From NCBI GenBank assembly GCA_964528445.1, contig CAZGSL010000008.1, forward strand, positions 1 to 64,000: a stretch of DNA of 64,000 bases. The letters are read 5' to 3'. The first letter of the stretch is position 1. Every line of letters begins with the position of its first letter. The notes below the pieces were generated by a model. It saw only the letters and a list, made by a program, of their open reading frames with translations. It was not told the origin of the DNA and searched no databases. Both the position numbers and the translations under genes were made by a program. This DNA is from JAXHMM01 sp964528445. GTDB lineage: Bacteria > Bacteroidota > Rhodothermia > Balneolales > Balneolaceae. This document shows positions 8,704 to 19,300 of the stretch, in pieces.

Positions 8704-10074
8704 TTACCGCTCGATATTGTACTTTTTCATCTTGTTGTAGATGTGACTGCGCTGGATGTCGATCGCCTCCGCCGTCCGGCTAACGTTCCAGTCGTTCTCC
8801 TCCAGTTTCCGGACCAGAAACGCCCGTTCGGCCGACTCCTTGAACTGTTGAAACGTCTCGTGGTCGTCCATCATCGCCTCCAGCCGCTCCTCCTCGCTTC
8901 GTTTCGAGATACGGAGCGACTCCACGTCGGAGCGCCCGATGGTGCCGCCCTCCGCCAGCAGTCCCAGCCGCTCCACGGCGTTCTGAAGCTCTCTCACGTT
9001 GCCCGACCAGGGGAGCTCTTTCAGTACCTCCAGGGCTTCGTCGGAGAACTCCTTGCCCGAGAACACGATCTCCTCGTCTGCCAGATCCTCGAGGGTGGCC
9101 CGCGCCAGCACGGGGATGTCCTCCGGCCGCTCGCGAAGCGGGGGGACCCTGACCGGGATGACGTTCAGCCGGTGGTAGAGGTCCTCCCGGAACGCCCCCC
9201 CGGCGATCTCCTCCTCCAGATCCTTGTTGGTGGCCGAAAGCACCCGCACGTCCACTTCCAGGGTCTCGTTCCCGCCCACGCGGGTGATGGCGTTCTCCTG
9301 GAGCGCGCGCAGCACCTTGGACTGCGCCCCCGGGCTCATGTCCCCCACCTCATCCAGGAAGAGGGTGCCGCCGTCGGCCTGCTCGAATTTCCCGATGCGC
9401 CGCTCCGTAGCCCCGGTGAAGGCTCCCTCCTCGTGGCCAAAGAGCTCGCTCTCGAGCAGCTCCTCCGGGATGGCGGCGCAGTTGACAGCCACGAACGGCC
9501 CCTCGCTCCGCCGGCTCTTCTCGTGAATCCAGCGGGCCACCAGCTCTTTTCCCGTACCGTTCTCCCCGACGATCATGACGCGCGATCGGGTGGGGGCCAC
9601 TTTTCCGATCACCTGGCGGATCTTCTCCATCTCATCGCTCGTGCCCAGGATTTCGGGCACCTGCCGGAGGCGGCTGCGCATGTCGCGGTTCTCACGGGTA
9701 AGCTGATGCTTGTCAAGGGCGTTGCGCACGCTCACGAGAAGCCGGTTGAGATCCGGCGGCTTCTCGATAAAGTCGAATGCCCCCGCCTTGGTGGCCTCCA
9801 CGGCGATTTCAATGGTTCCGTGCCCCGAAATCATGATCACCGGCACCTCCACGCTCTCCCGGTTAAGCTGCTGGAGCACCTCCATGCCGTCCATGCCCTT
9901 CATCTTGATATCGAGCAGAAGCAGGTCGACCTCCTCCCTCTCCAGGATTTCGAAAGTTTGTTCAGCGTTTTCCGCCTCCAGTACGCCGTAGTTCTCGAAT
10001 TCCAGAATCTCTCTGAGGGCGTTCCGGATACTCTCCTCGTCGTCCGTAATCAGTATGTTCGCCGCGGATGACAT
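8704..10074 (-). CDS. Sigma-54-dependent NtrC-family response regulator
   Basis: Transcription activator of 456 residues. A receiver domain (about 1-120) has phospho-acceptor D55 in LLLLDIKMKG and K105 in IEKPPD. The AAA+ domain (about 140-375) has Walker A GENGTGKE at 170-177 and the GAFTGA loop at 217-222 that contacts sigma-54. A Fis-type helix-turn-helix closes the protein (NVSRTAEAIDIQRSHIYNKM). The architecture is that of NtrC/NtrX/AtoC proteins. The cognate kinase is not certain: the nearest kinase, at 5974-7568, carries its own receiver, and folD lies between them. The gene ends 100 bases upstream of folD on the same strand. Confidence 0.93.
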   Translation of the reverse strand: MSSAANILITDDEESIRNALREILEFENYGVLEAENAEQTFEILEREEVDLLLLDIKMKGMDGMEVLQQLNRESVEVPVIMISGHGTIEIAVEATKAGAFDFIEKPPDLNRLLVSVRNALDKHQLTRENRDMRSRLRQVPEILGTSDEMEKIRQVIGKVAPTRSRVMIVGENGTGKELVARWIHEKSRRSEGPFVAVNCAAIPEELLESELFGHEEGAFTGATERRIGKFEQADGGTLFLDEVGDMSPGAQSKVLRALQENAITRVGGNETLEVDVRVLSATNKDLEEEIAGGAFREDLYHRLNVIPVRVPPLRERPEDIPVLARATLEDLADEEIVFSGKEFSDEALEVLKELPWSGNVRELQNAVERLGLLAEGGTIGRSDVESLRISKRSEEERLEAMMDDHETFQQFKESAERAFLVRKLEENDWNVSRTAEAIDIQRSHIYNKMKKYNIER

Positions 10075-10105
10075 CGTCGCTTATTCCGTTTCGGTGCCGT
10101 GATGG

Positions 10106-11590
10106 TCAATACTCCTCGTACCAGTGCCTCAGGATCCTCTCGTGCAGGTAATCCACGTAGGTCGTCTCCGACGTGTAGTGATTGGTGATTACCGAAAACA
10201 CCAGCGGACGACCCGAGGAGGCGGTCATATATCCGCTGAGCGCCCGCACGCCGGACACGTAGCCGGTCTTCCCCCGCAGGTTGCCGGAGAGCGGCGTGTT
10301 ACGGAAGCGGTAGCTGATCGAACCGTCCACCCCGGCGATCGGGAGACTGCTGCGGTAGACCCGGAAGTCGGGATGGAACTGCATGCGCACCAGCAACCGA
10401 TTGAGATCCTCCGCGGACAGCAGGGTTTGCGGGGACATCCCCGAGGCGTCGGTCATGTGCAGTCGCGTGGTGTCCATGCCGGCCGAATGGGCAAACTCCT
10501 CGATCAGCCCCAGACCCAGCTCCGTATTGCCCGGGGCATCGTAGCGCTCGGCGGCCATGGTTTTCATCATCATCTCCACGTAAAAATTATCGCTCTCCTT
10601 GTTAGCCTGCTGCAAGAGCTCCCGGAGGGGCGGCGATCGGTGGGTTGCCAGCAGAGTGTACGTACCGTCCCCGAACGCCCTGCGTTCGTGATCGACCACC
10701 GCACGTCCCCCTACCTCGATGCCGCCGTCCCGCAGGTACTCCGTAAAGGTATCCATAAAGAAGAGCGGGGCGTTGTGGACCGCAAGCGACTCCTCTTCCA
10801 CGTAGTTCTGGGGGACCTTGCTGCCGAGGGTGATGGTGTTGGTGCCCAGCTCCCTCCGGTAGAACTCGTCGAATTCGGTATTGGGAGGGGTAATGACCTG
10901 TTCGTTGATAAAATGCACGTAGTCGGTATCGAAGGGGAACCACTGGATACGCGGCTTATCTCCCACCGGGCGGTCGGCATACACCTGCAGGTCCACCGCA
11001 TTTCCGTTGAAAGAGAGGGCGCTTATCTCCACCCCATAATAATAAGTTAGATCCTCCCAGCTCCATCCTTTCGGGTAAACCTGCTGTTCGAAACGTGCGT
11101 CGTTGCCGATGAGATCTCCCCGGACGCGGCGGATGCCGAGAGAGTCGAGGGCCGCGTAGAATTTTTCGAAGACGTGAAAACGGTGGTCGTCGTAAAAAAT
11201 GCCGCTGATGGCGGGATCGCCGCTCCCCTCCACGATGATGTCGCCCTGCCAGGTCTCCCCCTCCTGGCGCCCCCTGCCCCAGACCCGCGTGGCGTACCGG
11301 TAATCCGGTCCCAGCCGATCCAGTATCGCCGCGGTACTGAGCAGTTTGAGATTGGAAGCGGGGCGAACCAGCTTGCCGGGATGGTAAGATTCCAGCACCC
11401 GTCCCGTGGTATCGCTGACCATCACCGACCACCAGGCGTTGGAGGCGTCGCTGGAATCGATGATCTGCCTGACGTCCGCCGAAAGGCCCGTCCCTTCCCC
11501 CCCCTGCGGCAGGGCCTGTCCCCTGCCGGAGCTCGCCAGGAGCAGCACCAGAAGAACCGGAAACACCAGCTTTAAGACTTTTCCAATCAT
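10106..11590 (-). CDS. dacB: D-alanyl-D-alanine carboxypeptidase/endopeptidase (PBP4, family S13)
   Basis: Periplasmic penicillin-binding protein that trims or opens peptidoglycan cross-links. A signal peptide covers about residues 1-25. The three active-site motifs of serine-type PBPs are present: S79-N-L-K82, S333-D-N335 and K441-T-G443. A large insertion between the first two motifs, typical of family S13, is present, and the length (494 residues) fits. It lies 31 bases upstream of the response-regulator start on the same strand. Confidence 0.95.
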   Translation of the reverse strand: MIGKVLKLVFPVLLVLLLASSGRGQALPQGGEGTGLSADVRQIIDSSDASNAWWSVMVSDTTGRVLESYHPGKLVRPASNLKLLSTAAILDRLGPDYRYATRVWGRGRQEGETWQGDIIVEGSGDPAISGIFYDDHRFHVFEKFYAALDSLGIRRVRGDLIGNDARFEQQVYPKGWSWEDLTYYYGVEISALSFNGNAVDLQVYADRPVGDKPRIQWFPFDTDYVHFINEQVITPPNTEFDEFYRRELGTNTITLGSKVPQNYVEEESLAVHNAPLFFMDTFTEYLRDGGIEVGGRAVVDHERRAFGDGTYTLLATHRSPPLRELLQQANKESDNFYVEMMMKTMAAERYDAPGNTELGLGLIEEFAHSAGMDTTRLHMTDASGMSPQTLLSAEDLNRLLVRMQFHPDFRVYRSSLPIAGVDGSISYRFRNTPLSGNLRGKTGYVSGVRALSGYMTASSGRPLVFSVITNHYTSETTYVDYLHERILRHWYEEY

Positions 11591-11618
11591 GGGAATAAAG
11601 TTAACGTTGAAGGTGGCC

Positions 11619-12089
11619 TCACGGGCCGGATCTTACCTCTTCCTCTTCCCTGAAAACGCTCAGGATCTGCTCCGCCGTATCACACCCATTCAGCTTCTCA
11701 CGGAAATCGGAGTTGTTCATCAGCCGGGAGATCCGGCTCAGGGTCTTGATGTGCAGGCTGTTGCTTCCCTGCGGACCCACCAGCAGGAAAATCATGGAGA
11801 CCGGCTCCCCGTCGATGGCGTCGTACTCCACCGGCTCCGCCAGGATGCCAAACGCCGCGTAATTGTCCCCGATGCCGGCCGCCTTGCCGTGGGGAATGGC
11901 CAGGCCTTTACCCACGCCGGTCGACATGATCCGTTCGCGCTCGAAGACGGCCTCGCGGATTTTTTCCAGTTCACCCTGCCCGACCCTGCCGCGGAGGGTG
12001 AAAATTAGCTCCTCGAGGGCCTCCTTCTTGTCCCCGGCCCGCATATCGGGGAGTACCGACTCCTTCTGTAACAGCTCAACAATATTCAT
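11619..12089 (-). CDS. PTS EIIA-like (fructose/nitrogen type) protein
   Basis: A 156-residue protein started at the ATG at 12089 (MNIVELLQKESVL). The EIIA-Fru/Ntr fold is recognisable, with phospho-acceptor H67 in GKGLAIPHGKAAG. No other PTS gene is in the window. In lineages with few PTS transporters such lone EIIA proteins usually act as regulators like PtsN rather than in sugar uptake, but the role here is an inference. It is divergent from ccmB across 139 bases, and dacB follows 28 bases downstream. Confidence 0.88.
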   Translation of the reverse strand: MNIVELLQKESVLPDMRAGDKKEALEELIFTLRGRVGQGELEKIREAVFERERIMSTGVGKGLAIPHGKAAGIGDNYAAFGILAEPVEYDAIDGEPVSMIFLLVGPQGSNSLHIKTLSRISRLMNNSDFREKLNGCDTAEQILSVFREEEEVRSGP

Positions 12090-12228
12090 GGGTTGGATAG
12101 AGGGTGAAGATTCTTTCTCGCGGCCAGGCCAAATATAGGAATCGTCAGAGTCTAGATACAATAAAATCGCTTCTCCCCGCAGCGGGCGGGACTGTCGGTA
12201 CTGCCGCAAATTTTGTAAACTAAAAGTC

Positions 12229-12894
12229 ATGAACATGCTGCGGGGAATAACGGCGGTTTTTCTTAAGGACCTCAACACGGAACTCCGCTCCCGCTATGCC
12301 GTCAACACCGTCCTGGCCTTTGTGGGAGCCGCTCTCCTGCTTATTCTCTATGCCCTGCGGGCGGACCGGCTGCCGCCGACCCCCAAGAGCGGGCTGATTT
12401 GGATTGTCATTCTGTTCGCGGCCCTCTCGGGGCTCTCGAGGGCCTTCGTTGCCGAGACCGACCGCCAGACGTTCGATCTGCTTCGGCTTCACGGGCGGGC
12501 CTCGGAGGTGTTCGCCGGCAAGCTGCTCTACAATTTCTGCTTTGCTCTCGGGGTGAATGTGCTTACGTTCCTTCTCTACATCTTCCTGCTGGGCACGCCG
12601 GTAGCGAACGGGACGGCCCTGGGCCTGGTTCTGCTGCTGGGCACGGCGGGACTTTCGGGCGTGGCCACCCTCCTGGCAGCCATCGTCTCGCAGGCCGACC
12701 GCAAGGGGGCGATCTTTTCGGTGCTGAGCATTCCCCTGTTGTTTCCGCTGATCCTGATCCTGGTCCGCACCACCCGGGCGGCGCTGCTGGAGGGCGTCGG
12801 ACCCGGCTACGTGAACGATTTCTGGGCGCTGTTCGGGTATGCAGGGGCGACAGTAACGGCCGGGATGCTGCTTTTTGACTATATTTTCGAATAA
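12229..12894 (+). CDS. ccmB: Heme exporter membrane protein CcmB
   Basis: Subunit of the CcmABCD system that supplies haem to the periplasm for c-type cytochrome maturation. The 221-residue protein has six hydrophobic helices and the family start (FLKDLNTELRSRYAVNTVL) with the conserved FVAETDRQTFDLL segment. Length matches the family. Neither ccmA nor ccmC is in the window, so the ATPase and partner must be encoded elsewhere. The next gene starts 22 bases downstream. Confidence 0.92.
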   Translation: MNMLRGITAVFLKDLNTELRSRYAVNTVLAFVGAALLLILYALRADRLPPTPKSGLIWIVILFAALSGLSRAFVAETDRQTFDLLRLHGRASEVFAGKLLYNFCFALGVNVLTFLLYIFLLGTPVANGTALGLVLLLGTAGLSGVATLLAAIVSQADRKGAIFSVLSIPLLFPLILILVRTTRAALLEGVGPGYVNDFWALFGYAGATVTAGMLLFDYIFE

Positions 12895-12916
12895 CGATGT
12901 TTACCGGACTCTCAAC

Positions 12917-14125
12917 ATGACCGAATCCTCAGACGCAGAAATTACGTTCGGAGACCGCCGACTGGTGGGGCAGGACCGGGCGAGGGAGCAGATCGAGCGG
13001 ATCGTCCGCTCCGGCCGCATACACCACGCCTACTTGTTCTCGGGACCCCGGGGGGTCGGGAAAACCGCCTTCGCTCTCGCCTTCGCCGAATGGATCAACG
13101 GGGTGGACCACCTCACCGACCTGGGAGGGAAGGCCTTCTCCAAAAAGTCGAGCTGGTTCACCCATCCCGACATACACGTCTTTCTCCCCGTGCCTTCCAC
13201 CCACAGCGTGGAGGAGCTGCGCTCCCGACTGCAGCTGCTGAGGGAGGACCCGTACGAAATTGTGGATTTCAGCCTGCGGCCCTCGCTGGCGGACGAGGAG
13301 GCTGCCAAAAACCGACAGGCCTTCTATCCCATCAAATACTTCCGCGAGGAGATTCGTCCCAAGGCGTACCTGAAGCCGAACGAGGGACAGAAAACCGTAG
13401 TCGTGCTCACGGAGGTGGAACAGATGCGGGTGGAGTCGGCCAACGCCTTTCTGAAGCTCCTGGAGGAGCCCTCCGAGGATCTTATTTTCCTGCTTACCAC
13501 CGCCAACAGCGAATCCCTGCTGCCCACCATCCTCTCGCGCTGCCACCATCTTCAGTTCCGGCCGCTGAAAACCGGTGAGATCGAACAGGCGCTGATCGAG
13601 CGCGAGGGCGTGCCGCGGGAGGAGGCCCGCTACCTGGCACGGGTATCCGGGGGCAACTATGCCATGACCCGGTTCTTCGACGTGGCATCGCTGCGGGAGA
13701 CCCGGGAGGCGGTGATCGAATACCTGCGCCGGGCCTACGTCATGGACGCCGTCGCGGTCAGCCGCACCGCGCAGGAGTGGCAGTCGGAAAACAACGTGGA
13801 GGGAGTGCTGGCCATTCTGAACGTGATGGAGGTGCTCCTGCGGGACCTGATGGTCTACAGGAGTACCGGAAAGGCTTCCCTGGTCACCAACGCCGACCAG
13901 ATGGAGGTAATCCGAGATTTCAGCGAATCCCTGACCGACGCGCGCCTGGAGGATATGATCGGGGAGATCGGCCGGCTCAAGCCTATGGTCTACCGTTACG
14001 TGCAGCCCAAGCTCATTTTTACCGTGCTGGCACTGCGCTTTGCCCGGTTGATGCGGGGAGACGAGCCCGCAATCGACGAGGAGGAGCCCTGGCGACACCT
14101 GCCGGCCTATAGCGATAACCCGTGA
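12917..14125 (+). CDS. holB: DNA polymerase III delta' subunit (clamp loader)
   Basis: Clamp-loader AAA+ protein of 402 residues from the ATG at 12917. An in-frame TTG at 12875 would overlap ccmB and adds no conserved sequence. Visible are HAYLFSGPRGVGKTAFALA with Walker A at 43-50, VVLTEVEQMRVESANAFLK and LKLLEEPSEDLIFLL. ILSRCHHLQF follows, matching the SRC sensor region. The usual zinc-binding Cys cluster after Walker A is not seen, as in many Bacteroidota delta' proteins. Its stop overlaps the dapF start (GTGA at 14122), which suggests coupled translation. Confidence 0.93.
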   Translation: MTESSDAEITFGDRRLVGQDRAREQIERIVRSGRIHHAYLFSGPRGVGKTAFALAFAEWINGVDHLTDLGGKAFSKKSSWFTHPDIHVFLPVPSTHSVEELRSRLQLLREDPYEIVDFSLRPSLADEEAAKNRQAFYPIKYFREEIRPKAYLKPNEGQKTVVVLTEVEQMRVESANAFLKLLEEPSEDLIFLLTTANSESLLPTILSRCHHLQFRPLKTGEIEQALIEREGVPREEARYLARVSGGNYAMTRFFDVASLRETREAVIEYLRRAYVMDAVAVSRTAQEWQSENNVEGVLAILNVMEVLLRDLMVYRSTGKASLVTNADQMEVIRDFSESLTDARLEDMIGEIGRLKPMVYRYVQPKLIFTVLALRFARLMRGDEPAIDEEEPWRHLPAYSDNP

Positions 14126-14958
14126 GCGGATTTGACAACATACCGTTTATCAAGATGCAGGGGGCCGGAAACGACTTCGTGGTCATCGATAACCGGAAGA
14201 GAGGATTCAGCCGGGAGGAGCTGATCGGTTGGGCCCCGCGGCTCTGCAACCGCCGGTTCGGCATCGGCGGAGACGGGCTGATTTCCATGGAAGCGCCCGA
14301 ATCCGCGGAACTGGACTACACCATGTTCTACCGGAACGCCGACGGAAGCGACGCCGGAATGTGCGGAAACGGGGCCCGCTGCCTGGCCCTGCTGGCCCAT
14401 ATGGAGGGGATGGGCGAATCCTTCGCGTTCAACGTGCACGATCGTCGCTACGGGGCGGAAGTGGACGATCCCGACCGCATCCGGGTCTCTTTCCCGACCG
14501 AATCCACGGTCCGCCCGGTAAAACTTACGCAGGACTGGAAGGTGTACCAGACCCATACCGGTACCGAACACATCGTCATTCCCATCTCCAAGCGGAGGCT
14601 GGACGACGAGGAGTGGCTGCTGTCGACAGGGGCCGAGCTCCGTAATCACGACCTTTTCCAGCCGCCCGGCACCAACGTCAACTTCATCTCCTCGCTGGAC
14701 GACCACCGGCTGCGGATGGAGACCTACGAGCGGGGCGTGGAGGATCTCACCCTGGCCTGCGGGACCGGGGCCATCGCCTCCGCCCTGGTCTGGCACTTCC
14801 TGCAGCAGTCGACCGAGTCGCAGTGCCGCATCAGGATCCAGGCGCGGGGGGGTGAGCTGGAGGTCGGGTTCCGGCACGATTCGGAGGAAAACCTTTACCG
14901 GGATATCGAGCTGGCCGGTCCCGCGCGCGCGGTATTCAGGGGCGAATATGCGTTGTAG
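14122..14958 (+). CDS. dapF: Diaminopimelate epimerase
   Basis: Converts LL- to meso-diaminopimelate for lysine and peptidoglycan synthesis. The 278-residue protein starts at a GTG overlapping the holB stop by four bases; it opens with FIKMQGAGNDFVVID, the family N-terminus. The two catalytic cysteines are present: C81 in GMCGNGARC and C213 in LACGTGA. The enzyme looks complete. The last 11 bases overlap the next gene. Confidence 0.97.
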   Translation: MSGFDNIPFIKMQGAGNDFVVIDNRKRGFSREELIGWAPRLCNRRFGIGGDGLISMEAPESAELDYTMFYRNADGSDAGMCGNGARCLALLAHMEGMGESFAFNVHDRRYGAEVDDPDRIRVSFPTESTVRPVKLTQDWKVYQTHTGTEHIVIPISKRRLDDEEWLLSTGAELRNHDLFQPPGTNVNFISSLDDHRLRMETYERGVEDLTLACGTGAIASALVWHFLQQSTESQCRIRIQARGGELEVGFRHDSEENLYRDIELAGPARAVFRGEYAL

Positions 14959-16300
14959 CCGCCGGTTCGTATGGCCGGGGGCGGCCGCGGCCCTCTTTGC
15001 CGCCGCCCTCCTGCTGGCTTCCTGTGCCGCCCTACTGCAGGAAAGTGGGGAGGGGACAGCAGAAGAGGGTACGGCGGACCCAGCCTACGGGGAGCCCTCC
15101 CTGGCGATCGGGACGGAGTCGCCCGACTGGCTTCGGGGTGTTCGCTTCTACCGCTCTGGGGAACCGGGCGAGCGGCAACGTCCGCCTATCCTGGAAAAGG
15201 ATTCCGGGGACCGGCTGGTCCTTGAATTTGACGCCCTGAACAGGCCGTCGGAGCGCTTCGAGGCGCGGCTGGTACACTGCGGACGCGACTGGCGTCCCAG
15301 CTCGCTCTCCCCCCGGCAGTACGTGGACGGTTTCGAGGAGACCTCCTTCGGCGGGGGACGCCCGGAGCTGGGCGGGGGACCCTCCTACCGGCACTACCGG
15401 CTCACCTTCCCCTCTTCCGGGGGTTTGGGCGAGATCACCGCCAGCGGGAACTACCTGCTGGAGATCAGGGGAAACCGGAGCGATTCGCTGCTGCTCGCCC
15501 TTCCCTTCCTGGTCACCGAGCAGGCCGGGGCGCTGCAGACCCGTCGCTTCGAGGTGAGCGTCAACCGCGAAAGCGGCCCGGGATCGGAGCTTCGCACCCG
15601 GGTGGAAAGCGACTACCGGTACCCGGGATTCGTGGAGCTGCCCCGCTTCGAACTGCACATGACATGGGTGCCGGACCGCCTATGGGGACGGCGGCGTTCG
15701 CATGATTTCCTGGACGTCTCCCCGCCGGGGGCGGTCCGGTTCGGGCAGGAGCGCCGGCACGCCTTCGCGGGCGACCATCACTTTCGGTACCTGGACCTTC
15801 GCGGGTACCGGGAGGGCAGCGGGAAGGTGGAGGAGGTGATGCCCGCGGCGCCCGCCGGTACCACCCGCGTCAGGCTGCAAAGGGACGTTCGAAACTTTTC
15901 CGAAACGCCACCCCTCCCCGGCGATCCCCTGCTGGCCGGGAGGGGGCATCCCGCCTCGGGCCGCGAAGGCCGCTACCTGGAGGTCGGGTTCCGCCTGGAG
16001 GGCCTGTCTCCCCCCGACAGCGAAGGTATGGGAAGCCTCTACGTGGCGGGAAGCTTCAGCCGCTGGCGGATACGGGAGGCCAACCGGCTTCGGTACGACG
16101 CGGAGGAGAGACTCTGGAAGGGCAACGCCCTGCTCAAGGAGGGGGCGCACATCTACGCCTACCTGGAGCGCCGGACGGACGGGAGTATCCGAATGGTTGG
16201 TCCCCCGGGCACCCCCTCGCCGCCCCGGGAGATCATGGGACTGGTCTACTACCGGGACCCGGTGCTCCGCTACGACCGGCTGCTGAGGACGGCATATTAG
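14948..16300 (+). CDS. Type IX secretion system plug lipoprotein (DUF5103 type)
   Basis: A 450-residue lipoprotein candidate. The ATG at 14948 gives a signal peptide with lipobox LASC at residues 23-26. The body matches the DUF5103 pattern: LEFDALNRPSERFEARLVHC, then the DWRPSSLSPRQYVDGFEE region. It continues with a SYRHYRLTFPSSGG segment, an SGNYLLEI segment and an LPFLVTE strand. In Flavobacterium the plug protein binds the periplasmic side of the SprA translocon. No other T9SS gene is in the window. It overlaps dapF by 11 bases and shares its final bases with the convergent gene (overlap 16297-16300). Confidence 0.85.
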   Translation: MRCSRRFVWPGAAAALFAAALLLASCAALLQESGEGTAEEGTADPAYGEPSLAIGTESPDWLRGVRFYRSGEPGERQRPPILEKDSGDRLVLEFDALNRPSERFEARLVHCGRDWRPSSLSPRQYVDGFEETSFGGGRPELGGGPSYRHYRLTFPSSGGLGEITASGNYLLEIRGNRSDSLLLALPFLVTEQAGALQTRRFEVSVNRESGPGSELRTRVESDYRYPGFVELPRFELHMTWVPDRLWGRRRSHDFLDVSPPGAVRFGQERRHAFAGDHHFRYLDLRGYREGSGKVEEVMPAAPAGTTRVRLQRDVRNFSETPPLPGDPLLAGRGHPASGREGRYLEVGFRLEGLSPPDSEGMGSLYVAGSFSRWRIREANRLRYDAEERLWKGNALLKEGAHIYAYLERRTDGSIRMVGPPGTPSPPREIMGLVYYRDPVLRYDRLLRTAY

Positions 16301-19300
16301 AAGTCAATACCGATGGAGATGTAGTGGATGGGGCTGCCGTCGAACCCGTCGCGGTAGTAGGGCCATCCCACGTCGTAGCGAAGGGGCAGCCCGAATACAA
16401 TCGTCCGGAGCCCGAAGCCGGCGCCGATCAGCACATCGCCCTCCCGGTAGGGGAGCGCAGCGTAGCGGTCGGAGTCGGGATCAGCAGGTTCCTGTCCCAC
16501 CGGAAGCAGTTGGCCCTGCTGGTTGTCAAAATAGCGGACACGTTCTTTCTGCACCCGGAAGTCCAGTTTCTCCTGGGAGATGAGATTCCCTTCCGAATCC
16601 CTCTCCGGGTAGTAGGTCAGCTGCCTTCCGCTCGTGAGCGGCGCCTGGTAGCGGATCGTCTGTCCCCAGGCCGCGCCGGCATCCACAAAAGCCGTGCCGG
16701 TAATGTTATAGAGCGGCAGGATCGGGATCGGCCCCGGCAGGATGGCCGCGAAGAGCGGGAAGCGGAACTCCGCATTCATCAGCGTGAAGCGGTCCCCGTG
16801 TATCGCGTTGAACGCATGTCCCCTCAGCGGCAGGGCCGGCAGGGTGATGAACGTCTCGCCCAGTTTGTCCAGCGGAAGGGGGGTGTCGGAATTGAAACGC
16901 TGGTTGATCCATCCCTGCATGCCGCCCATGAAGAAAGTCTGTGAATCCTGTCCGAAGGAGGCAGCGCCGGCGCCCCTCAGGGCGAACGAGTAACCGGATC
17001 CCAGGTTGAAATATTTACGGTAGTCGCCCAGCAGCGAGGCAAACTCCAGGCTGCTGCCGCCCACCGGGGGACTCCCCGTTAGGCTGACGGAGTAGCGCGA
17101 TCCCGCGATCGGCGTGATGGGGCCCGACAGGGTGTTGTCGCTGGTATAGATCACCTGGGGATAGAGAAACTGGGAGCTGTTGTTGGTCACGTTGCTGGAA
17201 CCGAGAACGGTGAAGTCCTGGGTAAGCCCGATGCCCGTCAGGCTGAATTCGACCCGCCGGAACCGGTCGATCGGGTACTGCGCGGTCACGCCTCCCCCGA
17301 AATTGCGAAACCGGTACACCTGTCCGCTAAATCCCTGGAAACTGCTGGCCGAGTGAAAGAAATTGAAGATCCAGTTCCAACGGTTCTTGTAGTTGCCGTA
17401 GTTCAGGTAGTAGGTGCTGTTACGGAGGTCCAGCTGGAGATTGGTCCCGAAAACCACCTGGTGATCACCCAGCATATCGGAAAAGACGAACTGGGTCAGC
17501 CCGTAGGAGCCGCTGTAGGTTGAGAAGCCGCCGCTGCCATAGACCAGGTCGGTGGTGAACCGCAAGCGGTAGTCCCTCGGAGTGTAGCGCCCGTCCTCGG
17601 TCCGGTTATTCTCGGGATTGAACGTGCCGGCGTCCAGGTACTCGGCCACAAAGGCGGAGTCCTCCCGCACATCGCTGGCAAAGACGTAGTTCCGGAAATC
17701 CACGTTCCCCTCTTCGTCCCTCCCGGTGGTATCCTCGCGCGTGGTATCCGCCGCCGCGGCCTGCGCCATCTCCGTCTGCTCGTCCACGGCCGCGTCACCG
17801 GATCCTGTAACCATCTCCCGGTCGAACATCTGTTTGACGTAACGGACGGCGGGCACCCGCTGACCGATCGATTCGTTCGCCCGGCGCTGGGCCCAGAGAT
17901 TGGCCCCCGGCTCCTCACTCTTGGCCCGGTTAAGCGGCTGCCTGATCAGAAAGATGTCGGTGTAACCCTCGTTGATGCTGGAGACCGCGAGCCGGCTGCC
18001 GTCGGAACTGACCGAAATCTGAAGCACGCCGGTCAGCAGGTTGGTAAGGGGCGTGGAGATGCGGTCCTCCAGGTTCATCTCATACACGTTCTGGGTGCCG
18101 TTCCTGTCCGAAATATAGAGCAGGCGTCCCTCGCGGGTGGTCACCGGCTGTTTCTCGTTCCACTCGGGCGTTTTGGTCAGCCGCTGCACCTGCCCGCTGC
18201 CGAGCTCCACCGAGTAGATATCGGTCGTGTACATATAGTCCTCTTTCAGAAGATCGGCGTTGTTCAGGAGCGTGCCCAGCTCCACGTTATCGCCGCGGGC
18301 GGAGGTAAAATAGATGGTTTCCGAGTCGGCTCCCCAGGCGGGACCCACGTCAGAGGCGGCGTCGTCGGTCACGTTGATAAAGTTCCGGGTCTCTATGTTG
18401 TAGACAAAAATATCCTGGCGGGGCCCCACATTGCCGTCGAAGGCGATCTTGGTGCCGTCCGGCGACCAGGCCACCGAGCCGATGGCGTCCAGTTCGGGAA
18501 AATCGATGAACTGTTTCTCCCCGGTTTCGTACTCCACGATGGCCAGCTGGTCCTCACCCTTCGATTTGGCCGACAGCGCCAGCCTAGATCCGTCGGGCGA
18601 CCAGGTGAGGTTGGGATTCAGAATGTTGAGCTCCTCGAACTGGACGTTGTCCTGGCCTTTGATGACCGTCTTGAGAACCTCTCCGTCGACCGCGCTGAGC
18701 ACCACCACGTCAAAATACCCCCGCTCGTTGGTAATCATGGCGATCTTGTCGCCCTGCGGGGAGATCGCGGGACTGGTGTTGTAGGTTCCCAGCTTTCCCC
18801 GTTCGGTCAGCAGGTCCGCGAAGTTGTCCAGATCCTCCCGGGCAGCCACTTCGGGAAAGTATATCTTGCGGTAGTAGTCCCGCCATGTCTCGTTCAGCTC
18901 TTCCATGCCCATGCCGAGGGAGGTCCTGAAGGCGGCGCCGACGCTTCGCTGCGCCCGGGCGGAGTTAAGAATCTCTCCGATCTTCTGTCGACCGTACTCC
19001 TCCACGATATAGTTCCAGATCGACTGTCCCCCGCGGTAGGCCAGGTATCCCGAGAGCTGCGGAATGGGGGGCATGTAGTCGTTCAGCAGCCCGTCGCGCA
19101 TGAACATGTCGGTGTTGGTGTCCCATCCCACCGCCATGTACTCGGCCAGCCCCTCGTTAAACCAGGTTGGAATCTGGATCTGCACGTTGCCGCTGACCAG
19201 CGACTGCGCGCTTCCCCCGTAGAACATATCGTTGATAACGGCGTGGACCAGCTCGTGCTGCAGGACACTCCGGAACTGGTCGTAATCACCGTTAAAGGGC

